Assembly (NCBI RefSeq): GCF_964340395.1
Contig: NC_135568.1
Location: forward strand, 7,586,280 to 7,650,279
DNA length: 64,000 nt
Origin: Glandiceps talaboti
Lineage: Eukaryota > Hemichordata > Enteropneusta > Spengelidae
Direction of reading: 5' to 3'
The first letter of the stretch is position 1, and each line of letters begins with the position of its first letter. The position numbers and the translations under genes were made by a program. Shown here in pieces: positions 12,619 to 25,219 of the stretch. The notes beneath the pieces were generated by a model. The model was not told where the DNA came from and searched no databases. It saw nothing but the letters and a program-made list of their open reading frames with translations.

Positions 12619-15099
12619 GACTGTCTGTCTGTGTATATATTCTTTCGTATCACTTTCAAAGGACAATTATTCCGATAGTAAATATTTTCACACTGACTAC
12701 ATAATTATCACTTTATAATTAACTACATATTTTGTTTTCATGTAACAATGTCAAAATATTATGAACAAATATCTCATAAAATAACCAACCTTTTAAAACT
12801 ATTAGAGTTTTCATGAAACCAATGTATTATCTATTTGCAGACTGCTATGGAATATATAGACCATCACTTAGCACACAATCCAGATGAGATGACAGTACCA
12901 GCTATGGCAGTGAAAGCATACCTGTATATGTCAAATCTCAAAGACAACAACTTAAAGGATCCCCAAGCAGCTTTGGAATGGATTGAAGATGCATTAGAGA
13001 GAAACGAAAGTGACTTGAGGGAAGATGCGAGTCACGATGGACCTATTGGGTATAAGGTTGTCCTCCTGGCAGATCAAGCATGGGTGTACTTTAAGCTTGG
13101 CGAGATTGAAAAAGCCGAGCCTTTAATCGAAGAGTTAGAAGCACACCCACCCCTGTCAAAAAAGGCAGAAGCATATTTGAAAGCCATAAAGGCTTTTACT
13201 TTTCAGTGGTTTAGTCGATCAAAATTTCTAGAGGGTATTGAGAGCTATAAAGAGGCGTTGATAGTCTTTCCATCAAATGTCGATTGGTTGTTTGGGTATA
13301 CTCGACTTCTTGAAAAGAAGAAGCATAATCCTACTCAAGGTGTTGGTGAAGTTACAAAGATAGAACAAAATCTTCGTCACATATTAAAGGTGAACCCGAA
13401 ACATGGGTTAGCACGAGCATTTCTTGCCAAAGCTTTGGCGGAGAAAGGGTCGCACCTTGAGGCAGAATATGAAGCCAATCGAGCACTCGACATTGATGGA
13501 AATAATTTCGTAGTTGTACAAAGAGTTGGGGAAGCCTTTCTTAAGTTAGAAAAGTTTGACGAAGCCCTTGAGCTATTTGAAGAGGCGCGTGATTCTGAAG
13601 CCGATTCCAGCTTTACCCTGGGATTGATTGGTAGTGTATACACTAAGAAATATTACAAGCAAAAACCAGGTAAACGAAGCAAGGCTAATCTTGAGAAAGC
13701 TTTAGAGTATTACCAACAGGCCATAGAGGCCGACAACAGCAATTTTCGTGCAAAGTGTGATCAGGCTAACATGTATTCTCAATTAGGTAATGTTGTAAAG
13801 GCCAAACAATTATATTTTCAACTTGTTGAGACCGAAAATGAAGACGATAAGGCAGGTGCGCTTTACTATTTTGGTTTATTTCTTGATAAGCAACTCCGTA
13901 AGACAAGTGAAGCGATGGAGCAATATAAAAAGGCAATAAAAATCCAACCTGATAGTTTTGGTGGAATCAGAGCTGGAAAAGAAATCACTGAGAAAATGCA
14001 GAGGAAAGTGTCAGAGAATGAGAATGATGACAAAGCATTAGAATTGTTAGGATGGGTCTATAGTAAGAACAACTATTTTGACAGTGCGTGCTTTCACTAT
14101 GACAAGGCATATGAATTGAAATCTTCGGACGCAGATTTCAACCCATCGAACGCAGTGTTGACAGTGAAATTAGCCCAGCTACATATTAAAAGTGTAGCTC
14201 CGGACCAAGCATTCGACTACTTAGAGTTAATCAAAATGACGGATATTGACGAATATCGCCGTTTGAAAGGTAAATTCCATTTTGTGAAAGGCAGAGAATA
14301 TACACGGCTAGGTATGAATGATAAAGCAAGGTTAGAGTTTTCAAGTTCAGCAGAGTATGACGATCTTGAAGGATGTGAGAATCTAATCACTTTATTAGGA
14401 ACGTGTACGGATGATGCAAAATACGAGAAACGCTGGTTCGAAGATTTAGCTAAGGTAATTTCGATGTCGAGGAAAGAACCATTCTTGATTCAACGATACA
14501 GAGGAAAGATAAGTGCTAAGGAGATAGACAAGCGAATAAATGCACTCAATTTGGCAAAGAACAACATTATTATGCCCGCTGTGCTGTATTTACACGATTT
14601 GTATAACAAGTACGTCAGTTTTCTTGCGGATGCTCAGCCGAATGTTATTCAATGTGCCGATGTTTTGTTAGAAGCCAGGAATTTACTTGATCGTGTAATG
14701 GCCGACTTTCAAGACAGGGAATACGGTCCCAAACAATCCCATTGTTCATTTATCTATATCAAGAATACAAACTCCTCGGTATACTTAGACCTACAAAGAA
14801 AACTTGAAAGTCCACCTCGGGGTGGTTATGGCTGGACTGGCTTCAGATCAAAATACATGGCCTTGTTTGATGCTTTAGTTGAAATACAACCAGCGTATGA
14901 CTTCAACGAAAATAAGAATTTGATATTTCTGTACGATATTGTCAACAGACATAAACATAATACAGCCATGTGTGGGGACGAAGAGAAACTTCAAATCGAT
15001 GGTATTACGCACCTCGTAAAGTTAGAATCTCTCGCTGAATGGTCCGTCATCAAAGTTTCAAAGTTAGTTAAAGAGTTTGACAAACATATCTCAAAGTGA
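12275..15099 (+). CDS. IFIT-like TPR protein B
   Basis: Exons 12275-12385 (37 codons) and 12841-15099 join in phase 0; 789 residues. The ATG lies just after an acceptor at 12272-12273. Exon 1 carries [12 protein letters not shown] motifs run from about residue 45 to 540; the [13 protein letters not shown] segment lines up with N-P-D-N-G-Y-I-K-V-L-L-A of human IFIT1, and [11 protein letters not shown] with its N-F-A-W-M-Y-Y segment. The extra C-terminal region has [10 protein letters not shown] (about 648-657), I-Q-P-A-Y and N-R-H-K-H (739-743). Gene D is the closest relative, and the last ~70 bases of the intron plus the start of exon 2 are nearly identical between them. The intron begins with TTTA and CTGT microsatellites. 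A cytoplasmic RNA-binding defence role is inferred from the IFIT family. Confidence 0.92.
12398..12634. repeat. (TTTA)n and (CTGT)n microsatellite in gene B intron
   Basis: TTTA units (12398-12422) followed by about 200 bases of CTGT units with GTGT interruptions, starting only 12 bases after the exon 1 donor site. Confidence 0.97.
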
Positions 15100-15314
15100 T
15101 TCCCACGAAAATAATCAAATTGACTCAACAATCACCAATAAGAAGCTGTAAGGGTTATAAATTATATGCCATAGAGTTAACGGTGGCAAGTATACACATT
15201 CTTGACAAATTTCTAAAAGCGAAAATAAGCTTACACAATAACAAATTATCAGAATTCTGATGAACGAATTCAGTATGTTAACCCTCTCAACACATTATGT
15301 GAATCATACTTACA

Positions 15315-15320
15315 AATAAA
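15315..15320 (+). terminator. Poly(A) signal of gene B
   Basis: AATAAA about 215 bases after the stop codon, followed by a GT-rich stretch that would serve as downstream element. Confidence 0.6.
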
Positions 15321-17568
15321 CATACGTTTTGTCTGTTGTTTGATTGATTTTTGCATGTCAAGGTTCAATTTACAAGAGGCACATTCTTGATCTTACGTTA
15401 TAGGTTATAAAATCCAGCTGTAATTGTTCTCTGCATAATTAACTTTTCGCGAAAACCTATAGCTCGTTTCTTTAAGCAAACCTCAAATGCATGTATGCAT
15501 TGTGCGGAACATTCTATTTTTTGGCAAACTCAGCTTCGATTTCAGAGTTTTAGGGCCTCCACAATCAGATAACGTCAAATGTTGATTCTGTAATGCCTGT
15601 CGTCATCAATCTCTGACCCCTGACCTCTCGCGACTGACAGTTATGAAAGTAATCAAACAATAGCGTTATATACAAGTACTTCAAAAACAACATGATAGTT
15701 TTTACATGGATTTCTTTATTTCTTTTCATCTTATAAACAAACTGTAAAGTTACAACAGATTGTACTTCCAATTATCGATTGTAATTTCTACAAATGTTTG
15801 CAATCACTAATTCTAAGTTTTCAAGTTCAGCAATGGAACAGTACGATTTAGAAACATGTATTATATAAATATAAGGGTCTTCGAGTAATTTGTTTGTTCT
15901 TGTACCTTCAGTTCATTTGAATGAACACTTTTGTCATAAATTTCCACAACAAGCAACTTCCAACTAGGCATTATGTATAATTTAGGTCATCATCAATTTC
16001 AATTATTGTATTAATTGTCCATCCCCCTGATATTACATTTTATCTGCATACGTTTATCACGGATATATCCTAATCAGTTTGTGATGTGTTTATTACAGTG
16101 TATTTCTTCATGTATGTATTCAAGATGATATTGTCCAAAATATTGCTTTGCACTAAAGTAGTGAATTTCTTTAGCTATGTCCATTCAGTATTTTATGGCG
16201 AGTTTTTATATAATAGTCAAGATCTATTCGAGTGATTTTCTTTGTATTTGTGAAATTTCTTTAGTTATTGACAGTTACTCACACAGTGTGCAAACTATAT
16301 TGTACACACTTTAACGGAAATGCTAGCAAATCCGGATTAATAATTTTATGATGTTAGATACACAAATTTCTGTTTTAAACAGTAACAATTAACTGACAAT
16401 AAATGTGATAAAAACAGTTACTCGGTGATTTAGGCAGTTATTCAATTTTAGTGGAATTTAGTTTTAGATTAAATGACTTGGCTAAACACACATGCAGTCA
16501 GAGTTCATTGACCTTGTTATCAACGACTGGGTTCTACAATAGTCTGTTCACTTGACGTAGAAAGTAAGCTCATTGTAAAGTGTTCACTTTTTATACATTT
16601 TTACGACAAGAATTGTAAATTTCTGATGACGAAATAAATGGGTATAATTATTTGTTGTGATTAATTAATATGTTTTGTAACAAAATGCAATTATTTATTT
16701 CATATCCAAGTGTATTCCACATGCTAGTAAAACCGATTCGTGTCAGGTATGGAATATCTGCAGTTCACTTCCCTAGGCTTTAAGTTGATGTGGAATTCCA
16801 TACAGAGAAAATATACCTCTATTTCCAACTTTACCTCGATGCTTTCGACATATTTCAGACTTCTCATCGAATGAAATCATATCAAAGGAACCTGCCCACG
16901 AAACACAAATTAACAGCATTATCTAATCAAAAATTCCACCAACCCCTTCGTCTTTGATATTTCTGATTGAACCCAGTAAAGCTGTCAAAATATAAATTGA
17001 TAATGGCACCTGAATACACTGACGGTATCATTGAGTTACATCATGTGAGAACAGGCACCAATTTATAATTACCTAGTTGTTAGCAGGCAGTGATTGATCT
17101 GTTGATTTGACCCCTTGTTCAGAATGATTTATGCCATATATACAATAAGTTGTCAAGATGCCATACTCAGACTTTGGTTTGTACAGGTCAATAGGTTATC
17201 TCGACTGACGCTATTTATAGTATACTATAGTGTTATTGTCCGATTCTACGAAATGACAGCATTTCTCCGAAGTAGCATTTTCCGAACTGTCTTTCATTAT
17301 CTTGAATGTGGCTATTCTTGGCCAAATTTCTTAAGAAATTGTCAATACCTACAAAGATTCGTTGATGGGAGAATGGCCTTCCAGGAATTAAATAGATTTT
17401 CAGAAACTTTGCGTTCTTGAATCATTTGCCAAGAAACACCAAAACTCTTTTTTTTTAGCTCTATTGTTCTTTCATTTATAATGCATAGTAAATTAACACT
17501 GACCTTAAATGTGTCCATGTAAGCATTACTATTCAAACATATACAATACCCCTACCCCTACTTACCCC

Positions 17569-17610
17569 ACCACCACCACCACCACCACCACCACCACCAC
17601 CACCACCACC
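17569..17610. repeat. (CCA)n microsatellite
   Basis: About 14 CAC/CCA units upstream of gene C. Confidence 0.95.
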
Positions 17611-17940
17611 AAAGCTAATGGTTGTTGCGTATTATACAGGTTAATATACCGTTGGACAATGTATTAACGTTTGATATTACGCATAGCGTTTACAATAATC
17701 ATAATAGTTAAGAAACCCTCTCCAAATTGTAATATCATTGCCACTAAGAATAAAAATGTGTAAAGTTCACACTGGATGCCCTACTTAAGCCAGTCATGTG
17801 GAGTACACTACTTTCATTAATTTCTTCATTGACTTTTCTGACTGCAATGGTATTAATCGTTGGGATTATTGTATGCTTGCAAGTCCTATCTGACTGTAGC
17901 AATTATCTTCATTTCCCAGGGTTGGAAAAATAAATTGAAC

Positions 17941-20900
17941 ATGGCTGCTGCACCGTGGTCATACGAACAGAGTTTGCTGTTGTTGGAAGACTTTCCAAGT
18001 CACTTTATTTGGAATCTGGAAGGCGATGATGTGGATATTAAGGTAAGATCTTTTTTTTTATCAAAAGTGTTCATGGCTTTATACTACACATAATATTTCA
18101 AATATGACCAGTTCACAAGGCAGACCTAAGTTTGCATCTTTAATTCACGATGGGTATATTTTTACTGTTAGATACTCATTGACCAAAAAACATGCATCAG
18201 CTTGTAGATCAAATGATTTACAAAGGTTAAAACGCACAAGCTGTTCTTGTTTTTGACATGGAGCTTTCGATCTGAAGATCTTTATCAGGGTGACAGCTGA
18301 CCACTACTGGTACTAGGTGCCGATTGGAGACGTTAGGTAGTTCGGTGTCCCTCGTCTCTGTTGATCTTTGGAATTTAGCGTCTGGTGTTGATATCCTCCC
18401 TGATCTTTCTTGGGAAATCACGTGGGGATCGAAACAGAATCCCAGTCAATGTCATGATTGTAGCCAGGGGAGTGTTCAGCTAAGGAAGATGTTCCAGTTT
18501 TGTCCCTGACAGATTAGCAATGTTCCTCGATCCTTGCTTTCAATTGTCCTCCCGAATCGCCAATATACAGTTGATCACAATTGTTCTCCCGATTCGCCAA
18601 TATACAGTTGATCACAGTTATTACAAGGTACCTTATATATCACCCCAAAGCGATGTTCAGATGTTGTCTTATCTTTGGGTATGAGAGTAAAGTGCACTTA
18701 ATACATGTTATGCTTCCTGTACACCCTAAACAGTTCATCAGTGATATGTGTGTATACATTTGTTACAAGGCCGGTCTGAAATGTTTCTTGTGTTTGAATA
18801 CGTTGGGTTTTCCTCACGAGGGAGTTGTATTAATTTTCTACAGGTACACTCAGTGGCACAACGACCACTATAAATTTCTATCGTGGTCTAACGTTTCGCC
18901 CAGAGCACAGCTAAGGTTCCTAGTCTTAAGTACTCCACCAAAATAGTCGTTATTAGGATTTTAATTGAATGACAAGGTCACAGTCAAAGTATGTCATCTG
19001 AGATTGAATATAACAATATCAACTCAAAATAATGCATCTGTTTGAATTTCTTCTCCATTTAGAAAGTAATGATACATCTGGACAATCATTTGAGAGATAA
19101 TGCTGACAAGGTTCCTGTACCATCTAAAACCTTCCGCGGTTATCTGCATATGTCATCACTGAACCCACGAGGAGAAAGAGATCCGAACGAAGCTCTTTCT
19201 TGGTTTGATAAAGCTCTACAAGATAATGACATGGAGATGCAGGAAGATACAGAAGATGAGGGACCGATGGGGGACAGAATTATAATTCTAGCAAACAAAG
19301 CTAGGGTTCTCTTGTCTCTGGGTGAGGACAAAGAAGCAGGAGAAATACTAAATCAATTGGCAGGCATCAAAGAATATTTGAAATTAGAAAAGGTTAAAGC
19401 TTACATAGATGCAAATAAGGCCTTTTGCTTGAGTTGGCTTGGGCCAACTAAAGTTGAGATGGGATTGAAGTGCTATGAAAATGGCCTCAAAGCCTATCCC
19501 CAAAATGAGCATTGGTTGTTTGGGTGTGCATTAATAAATAAACGAAGTGAAAAAATAACCAACCAGGAACAGGAAGCTTCTGAGGAGGAAATCCTATATC
19601 GTAGAATTCTAGATATAAATCCCCAAAATACGCTTGCGCGGGTTAACCTAGCACGAGTTCTTGCTAATAGGAATTGCGATTTCGAAGCAATGTCCCACTA
19701 CAGGCAAGCTTTGGAAGACGGAAGAGATAAGGTCACAGTAGTTCAAAGAGTGGCAGAACATTACCACTGGAAAGGTAATTTTAGTAAAGCTATCGAGCTG
19801 TTCAAGGAAGCTCTTGATTTAGAGCCAAGGTCAGCTTTCATAAATCACCAGCTCGGCAGTATTTATAAGAAATTGGCCAAACATAAATCGAAAGTTGAGA
19901 AAGCCAGGTACTTGAAGATCGCAATCGATTACTTCAATATCGCTGTAGAATTATCTGGTAACACACTATATTCCGCGTTGAATGATAAAGCTTACACACT
20001 CAGTGAACAAGGGAAGGTCCAAGAGGCCAAATCTCTGTTTGAAATCCTTCTGAATTGTGAAGATAAATTCGACAGGGCCGTATCTCATCTAAATTTCGCA
20101 CGGTTTTTAAAAACCCAGGGCAAGGCAGAACAAAGCAATGCTACGCTGCACTACAAACTGGCTCTGTTGGCATATCCGACATGCCGTAGTGGGCAAGCTG
20201 CGGCGGAAGCACTTCGAGAAGAAACCATGAAAATGTTATCTACCAACCCTAAGAATGTCGTGGCCTTGAAATTGATGGGATGGGTTTATACTAAAATAAA
20301 ACATTACGAAAGCGCCTGCTTTTATTATGAAAGGGCGTATGATATTGAACCGTCTGACTTTCTAGCTTTTACTTTAGTTGATTTATTTCGTGAAACCAAT
20401 AATCCAGTCAAAGAAGGTGAATTTTTGACCAAAGTTGAGCACTCTGATGACGAAGCAGATAATAAAGCTGCTTTGTATCACCTAACAAATGGAGATAATT
20501 ATACGCAAATGCTAGAATTAGAAAATGCTCGGAGAGAATATTCTACAGCAGCGGGATTAGGGTCACTTAAGGGCTCTGAGGGATTGTTCAACACTCTCAA
20601 ACAGATAGCAGATGAACGAAAATATGAAAACGCGTGGTTTAATGATTGTGCTAAAATTCTCCGTAATGTTTCAAATACGCGAGTATTAATTGAGCGACGA
20701 CCAGGGGGTAACAACAGTAAACTTAATGCTAGGGCAAGGAAATTACATGCAAATCTGTTAGATATAATACCACCACGTGTTCAAGTCTTGAAAGATCTGT
20801 ACAGTGATCACGTGCAATTCCTAAGTGAAATAATTGATAGTGACCACAGTGATCTAATAAATATCGGGAAGGCGAGAAGTTTGATGCGGAAAACACGAGC

Positions 20901-21324
20901 AGTCCTCGATCGCTGTGTGACGGAATTTGAATCACACAACTTTGATCATTACACGGGCAACAGTTTCTTCTGCCTTACAGGTGGCGCCATTCCTTGCAAA
21001 GTAAAGGAAAAGGTTCGAAGTTATGGGTGGGCAGATTTCCCCCTCCGATTTGGCAAGTTGTTCTTGTTCCTGGTTGATATCCAGCCAGGGAGTAACCATC
21101 AGGAGAATGGTTGGTTGGAAAAGCTGTTTTCAGTGTGTGATGATAACGACCAACCTGTAGATTTAATGATGCAAGGTTTATCTGTTAACGATAGCAATCC
21201 TGTGTGTGATGTAGCTTTAGTGGAGTTAGCAAAGGAGGCTGTCGTTAAAACAGCAATAATTGTACGTGAATTTTATAAGTACATAAAACCAGTAGAATCT
21301 GAAGACGAGGTACAGTTTGATTAA
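17941..21324 (+). CDS. IFIT-like TPR protein C
   Basis: Exons 17941-18042 (34 codons) and 19063-21324 join in phase 0; 787 residues. An acceptor AG at 17918-17919 precedes the ATG by 21 bases, again pointing to a 5' non-coding exon. Exon 1 shows F-P-S-H-F-I-W-N-L-E. The TPR array includes F-I-N-H-Q-L-G-S-I-Y, equivalent to the H-H-Q-I-G segment of vertebrate IFITs. The C-terminal region keeps I-Q-P-G and N-G-W-L-x-x-L-F, but where A, B and D have N-x-x-K-H it reads D-D-N-D-Q-P (727-732), so the histidine is lost. It ends in an acidic tail. Gene E is the nearest relative, with strong nucleotide similarity at the start of exon 2 and over the last ~100 codons. The intron contains a Penelope-like fragment on the opposite strand. 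RNA sensing is inferred from the family. Confidence 0.92.
18228..18750 (-). mobile_element. Degenerate Penelope-like retroelement 3' end (GIY-YIG)
   Basis: Read on the minus strand, 18750 to 18228 gives pieces of the C-terminal end of a Penelope-like element: R-V-Y-R-K-H-N, then G-V-I-Y-K-V-P-C-N-N-C followed by D-Q-L-Y-I-G-E-S-G, the C-x2-C-x3-Y-I-G signature of the GIY-YIG endonuclease. Downstream come A-R-I-E-E-H and, in another frame, L-P-N-V-S-N-R. Stops, frameshifts and an internal tandem duplication of about 42 bases (18550-18615) show that it is dead. It lies entirely in intron 1 of gene C, antisense to it. Confidence 0.75.
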
Positions 21325-21544
21325 CTAACAAGGTCAGACTATTCAATCATTTCCGGATAAATTAGTATGCGATGCTTAACCACTAAGCAATATGAAAAAT
21401 AGTTGAATTTACACCATGTATACTTTGAAATGTCCAACTAAACGAGGAACACCACTCCAGAAAATGAAGACATTTTTGTACATTTTGGGTTCTCAAGAGT
21501 CATTTCAATGTTTCATGTGACAACCTTCGCGCAATTGCCAAGAA

Positions 21545-21550
21545 ATTAAA
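21545..21550 (+). terminator. Possible poly(A) signal of gene C
   Basis: ATTAAA variant about 220 bases after the stop, followed by a TTGT-rich stretch. Confidence 0.35.
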
Positions 21551-21997
21551 CACCAAATCGAATCTTGTTTCACATTCTTGTTCTGTGACTGTCTTAGCAA
21601 TGGCCTAGTGTTGCATCATAGGAGTCAACATATATACATATTAGATGAATAACTATTCATGACTCCTAAGTGCTTATTACTTTCAGATAAATAGTTATGA
21701 ATATGTATTCTTAATTTAATACATTTGGTATGGGATATACTGTAACAGTTAAGCTTGAAACAGTTTTATATGTATTCAAAGTGACTGTACCTTTTCATAT
21801 TTTTTATTCTTATTCTTACCTTTTATTTACTGGCTATTGCTAAATTTGAATAACACAATAGTATTCATTGGTTGACCAGCATAGTAACTAATTAGCCTCA
21901 AATTGTGCAATAGATGACATTTGTTTAGTGTTGTATTAAAGTTTTGTAGTATATTTATGCTAATACTAGCACTCCGTGATTAGTCAACAGAATACTC

Positions 21998-22249
21998 AAT
22001 AGGGAACTTGCAAACTCGCCATGTTGAATGTTGCATCATGGGAAATGTGATAATATATACTAATCAATTAGCATTGTAAACAATACTGTTACATTGTTTG
22101 TAACCACGAATGATCAATTCATAGTTACTCTGACCATTGTGGGAGGTTAATTTTATCGGTAGCTCCAGATTAGGTATTACAATAACCACAGATAATCCCA
22201 TAGTCCTCTGCATCTAGATGAGCATGATCAGTCTGGATTGCAAGTTTCC
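21998..22249. mobile_element. MITE family 1, copy 1
   Basis: Terminal inverted repeat AATAGGGAACTTGCAA on the left and its decayed complement on the right, 252 bases, with no coding capacity. Closely similar along its whole length to the copy at 50881-51134. Confidence 0.8.
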
Positions 22250-22602
22250 ACAATGTTTTTAGCCTGCTTTTTAACATCGTCTCTTTGTCATCTCGGGGTC
22301 AACATCTCCAGTCCAACCCATTATCCATATATTTCCACACTATTCCCCTTCACTTAGGTGAGACTAGCCCCTCTGATCTCCTCACACCACATCAACTAGC
22401 AATTGTTTCACTGCATTTGACTGACATATTTTGACATTATGGTACGATGATGGCTGATGCGATAGCAATGGATTGGAAAAGGGGGACCCACCCTAATTTC
22501 CCAACCCTCTCCCTCTTGTAAGTACTGAAAGCCGCCTTACTAACTACTTGAAACTCGTCCTAAAGTTACAGCTCCTGATAATGAGCTGTACAGTAAATAA
22601 TT

Positions 22603-22605
<3 letters not shown>

Positions 22606-22690
<85 letters not shown>
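22606..22690. repeat. (AT)n microsatellite
   Basis: About 42 AT units. Confidence 0.97.
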
Positions 22691-22696
<6 letters not shown>

Positions 22697-23675
22697 AAAT
22701 GTCAATATCGATAGTTTTTCTTTCACCTTTTACATGCATGCAAAGTTAGTGTTAATAATTCTAAACGAAACTGACATAATTTTGCTTCATGCACAGTTAG
22801 TATCTGAAATATGTTAACTATCCCAATACAGGAAATGTAGTCAAGACACAGAATTACAGTTTAGTGTCCAAATAAGGAGTTTAGAACAACTGACGTTTTG
22901 GATCTGATGTCATCGTCTTATCAACCTATATTGTTTTGCACTGATTACAGAGAACAAAGTCACGTGATTAAAATGTAACTTTCAGGGTCAATTATCAAAA
23001 TCACTTGAGTGGTATTTAATCGGGACCAATTTCTTTCACATATTGTGCGAAGGTATTGCAGAAGGGAAATACAAATGTATTTTTTGGTGTTCGTATAACA
23101 TTTTACTGGATGTTATGAACTTGTTAAAAAAAGAATTCTTAAAGGCGTATACAATTAACTGCACAAGGAAAAGAAATATCTTCGCTATTATCTTGTGTTA
23201 CAATACCTGTAATGCAAGGAAATAATTGTCCCTTAAAATGTCTTTATTCACAGATGACTGTTAATTTAATTTCTCGAATGATGTAATTAAATGTTAAATT
23301 TGAAAATAAACTATACTCTCGTTTGTTATTATTCTTTCCCCGTGTTTTAACACAATCACAATGGCTGCCAATAGTGATATGTTAATATGTGTGTGGGTGT
23401 GAGTGTGGGTGTAAAAGAACCTTCTTGGTATGCAAGTCTCTAAGGAGGTGTGTAGGCATATTTATGTATTTAATCCAGAATATGAAAAAGATATTGGATA
23501 TTAAGCGACGTGTGGATTTGGCAATATCGTGAGTTTCTGGAAATGCTACAGTGTGTGCAAACATTCCTGCACTCTTTGTACATTGATTATTGACATATAC
23601 TGATGCCAATACCACTCACTCTTGATAATGTTTAACTTTGTATATCAGCATTCCAATCATTTATAATATGGCATG

Positions 23676-24015
23676 AAAGTGGTCATATGGATGAAGATTG
23701 GGTATTTAGTTTGGATTTTTAATTTATCAAACAATTTTACCATGGCTTCCTACTTGAAAAATCAATGTGAAACAATATAGACCAAGTCTGTGTTTGTAAC
23801 ATTGCAAAAAGCTAAACAATGTGTAAAAAGTTTGTTATTGTACGTATAATAACAAACATTGTAGACAATCATTATATTTTGCAATTTACCGAGTTACAAA
23901 AAAAATCTTATTCAATGTTATATTACATTGATTTTTTCAAGCAGGAAGCAATGATAAATAAAATTGTTTTACAAATTAAAAATTAAAAATAAATACCCAA
24001 TCTTCATCACTTTAA
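23676..24015. mobile_element. MITE family 2, copy 1 (long palindrome)
   Basis: Starts with AAAGTGGTCATATGGATGAA and ends in the complement of its inner part (AGATTGGGTATTTA). Subterminal and internal blocks are also inverted, including one reading TTTGTTATTGTACGTATAAT near the centre. Same family as 54311-54669. Confidence 0.75.
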
Positions 24016-24442
24016 ACCGTTATTATCTCACAGTAAACGTCACCTAGAAGAAGCGCCATTCCGATTGGACAAACTTAAGATGACAGGTAACATCGAAACT
24101 AACCTAAATGCTGTCACCACTCTTAACAGTTATAACGTTTTTCTCTGCTTTTTATTACTAAAAATTGTCAAAATTAGTTGCTGGAATGTATCCTTTATGG
24201 TGATAATTACAAATTGTTCCTTCAAGCATGGTAAGATATACTGTCATGTGAGACGTGTTTAAGGAGAAGATCATTCACATACATGCTTTCAATTATTCAT
24301 GTAGGTGACTTTATTCAGTATGTATATGAATTTTGCAAATAAAATCAAACGTATTAAAAGTTTTTCATTTCAAATTAAGTGATTTTGTTTTAAAATGAAA
24401 CAGCATTTTTAGACATTCAAAAATTTAATTTCGTAGTCGCAG

Positions 24443-24605
24443 GTGACGTATAAGTATGTTATTTGCCAAATACGGTTCCACATCTTGCTGCTCGAGGTAA
24501 TTTTTCCGGTATAACGGCTCGCCTCCGGCTCTCCGTTATTACCGGAAAAATTACCTCTTGCAGCAAGATATGGAACGGTATTTGGCAAATAACATGTACG
24601 TGCGT
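24443..24605. mobile_element. Foldback element with ~70-base arms
   Basis: Two arms of about 70 bases, roughly 24457-24528 and 24533-24600, are inverted copies (over 85 % by eye), with a loop of only a few bases. Each arm contains TTATTTGCCAAATAC and GGTAATTTTTCCGGTA. Confidence 0.75.
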
Positions 24606-24930
24606 TCCAAGTAGTAGTATTGCTCTAAATGGGCAAAATCGACTGTAGAAAGTCGGTGAAAATTTGACTGGACACCGTGATAATGGTCAATCATCTAGCG
24701 CCCTCACAAAATTTATTTGAAAGAAATTCTCATTAATATATGCAAATGAAGGTACCTCCGTTATAACTGAGCAGGTCATGATGCAGTTAATCCTAAAGTC
24801 TGACAGAGATAGTATTACCACATCACGTCTTAGTCTTACGTACTAGATCTACCTGGACGGTGATTTTGGCAATGTAGACAACCGACCGACACACCAATAA
24901 AGGTAATTGTACGTTTGATATAACAATATT

Positions 24931-25219
24931 AGCCCCATCTACACGTAGGTCGTCCTACCTGAGGCTTGAGGCAGTCCCAAGACCTACCTGAGGTAGGATA
25001 GATTTGTGTCTACACGTAGGAAGGTTACAGCGTAGATGTCGCGCGTTCCGTCCAGACAGTACATAGGACGAATTCAGGAGGGTTTCAGGAAACCTCTCAA
25101 AGGTGTCCTAAGTCAGGACGGTTTCAGGACAGGATCAGGACGCGTTTGTGTCTACACGGGCTTCAAACTATCCTGAATCCTACCTCAGGTAGGAGTTTTA
25201 GTGCCGTGTAGACGGGGCT
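24931..25219. mobile_element. TIR element, AGCCCCRTCTACACG family
   Basis: The left end is AGCCCCATCTACACG and the right end the complement of AGCCCCGTCTACACG; a second inverted block, CCTACCTGAGG, lies inside each end. The interior of 289 bases contains repeated CAGGAC and TCAGGA words and no open frame. It looks like a non-autonomous DNA transposon. Confidence 0.75.

Larger units (their letters stand above)
15100..17919. other. Interval between genes B and C
   Basis: AT-rich DNA with no supported gene. A CCA run lies at 17569-17610. Open frames near 15.6 and 17.1 kb lack homology to anything I recognise. Confidence 0.65.

Noticed and set aside
12412-12678. Cysteine/valine/serine-rich open frames
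   Set aside because: CTGT microsatellite in the gene B intron; no real protein.
17115-17420. 101-codon frame upstream of gene C
   Set aside because: No recognisable motif, no splice context linking it to gene C.
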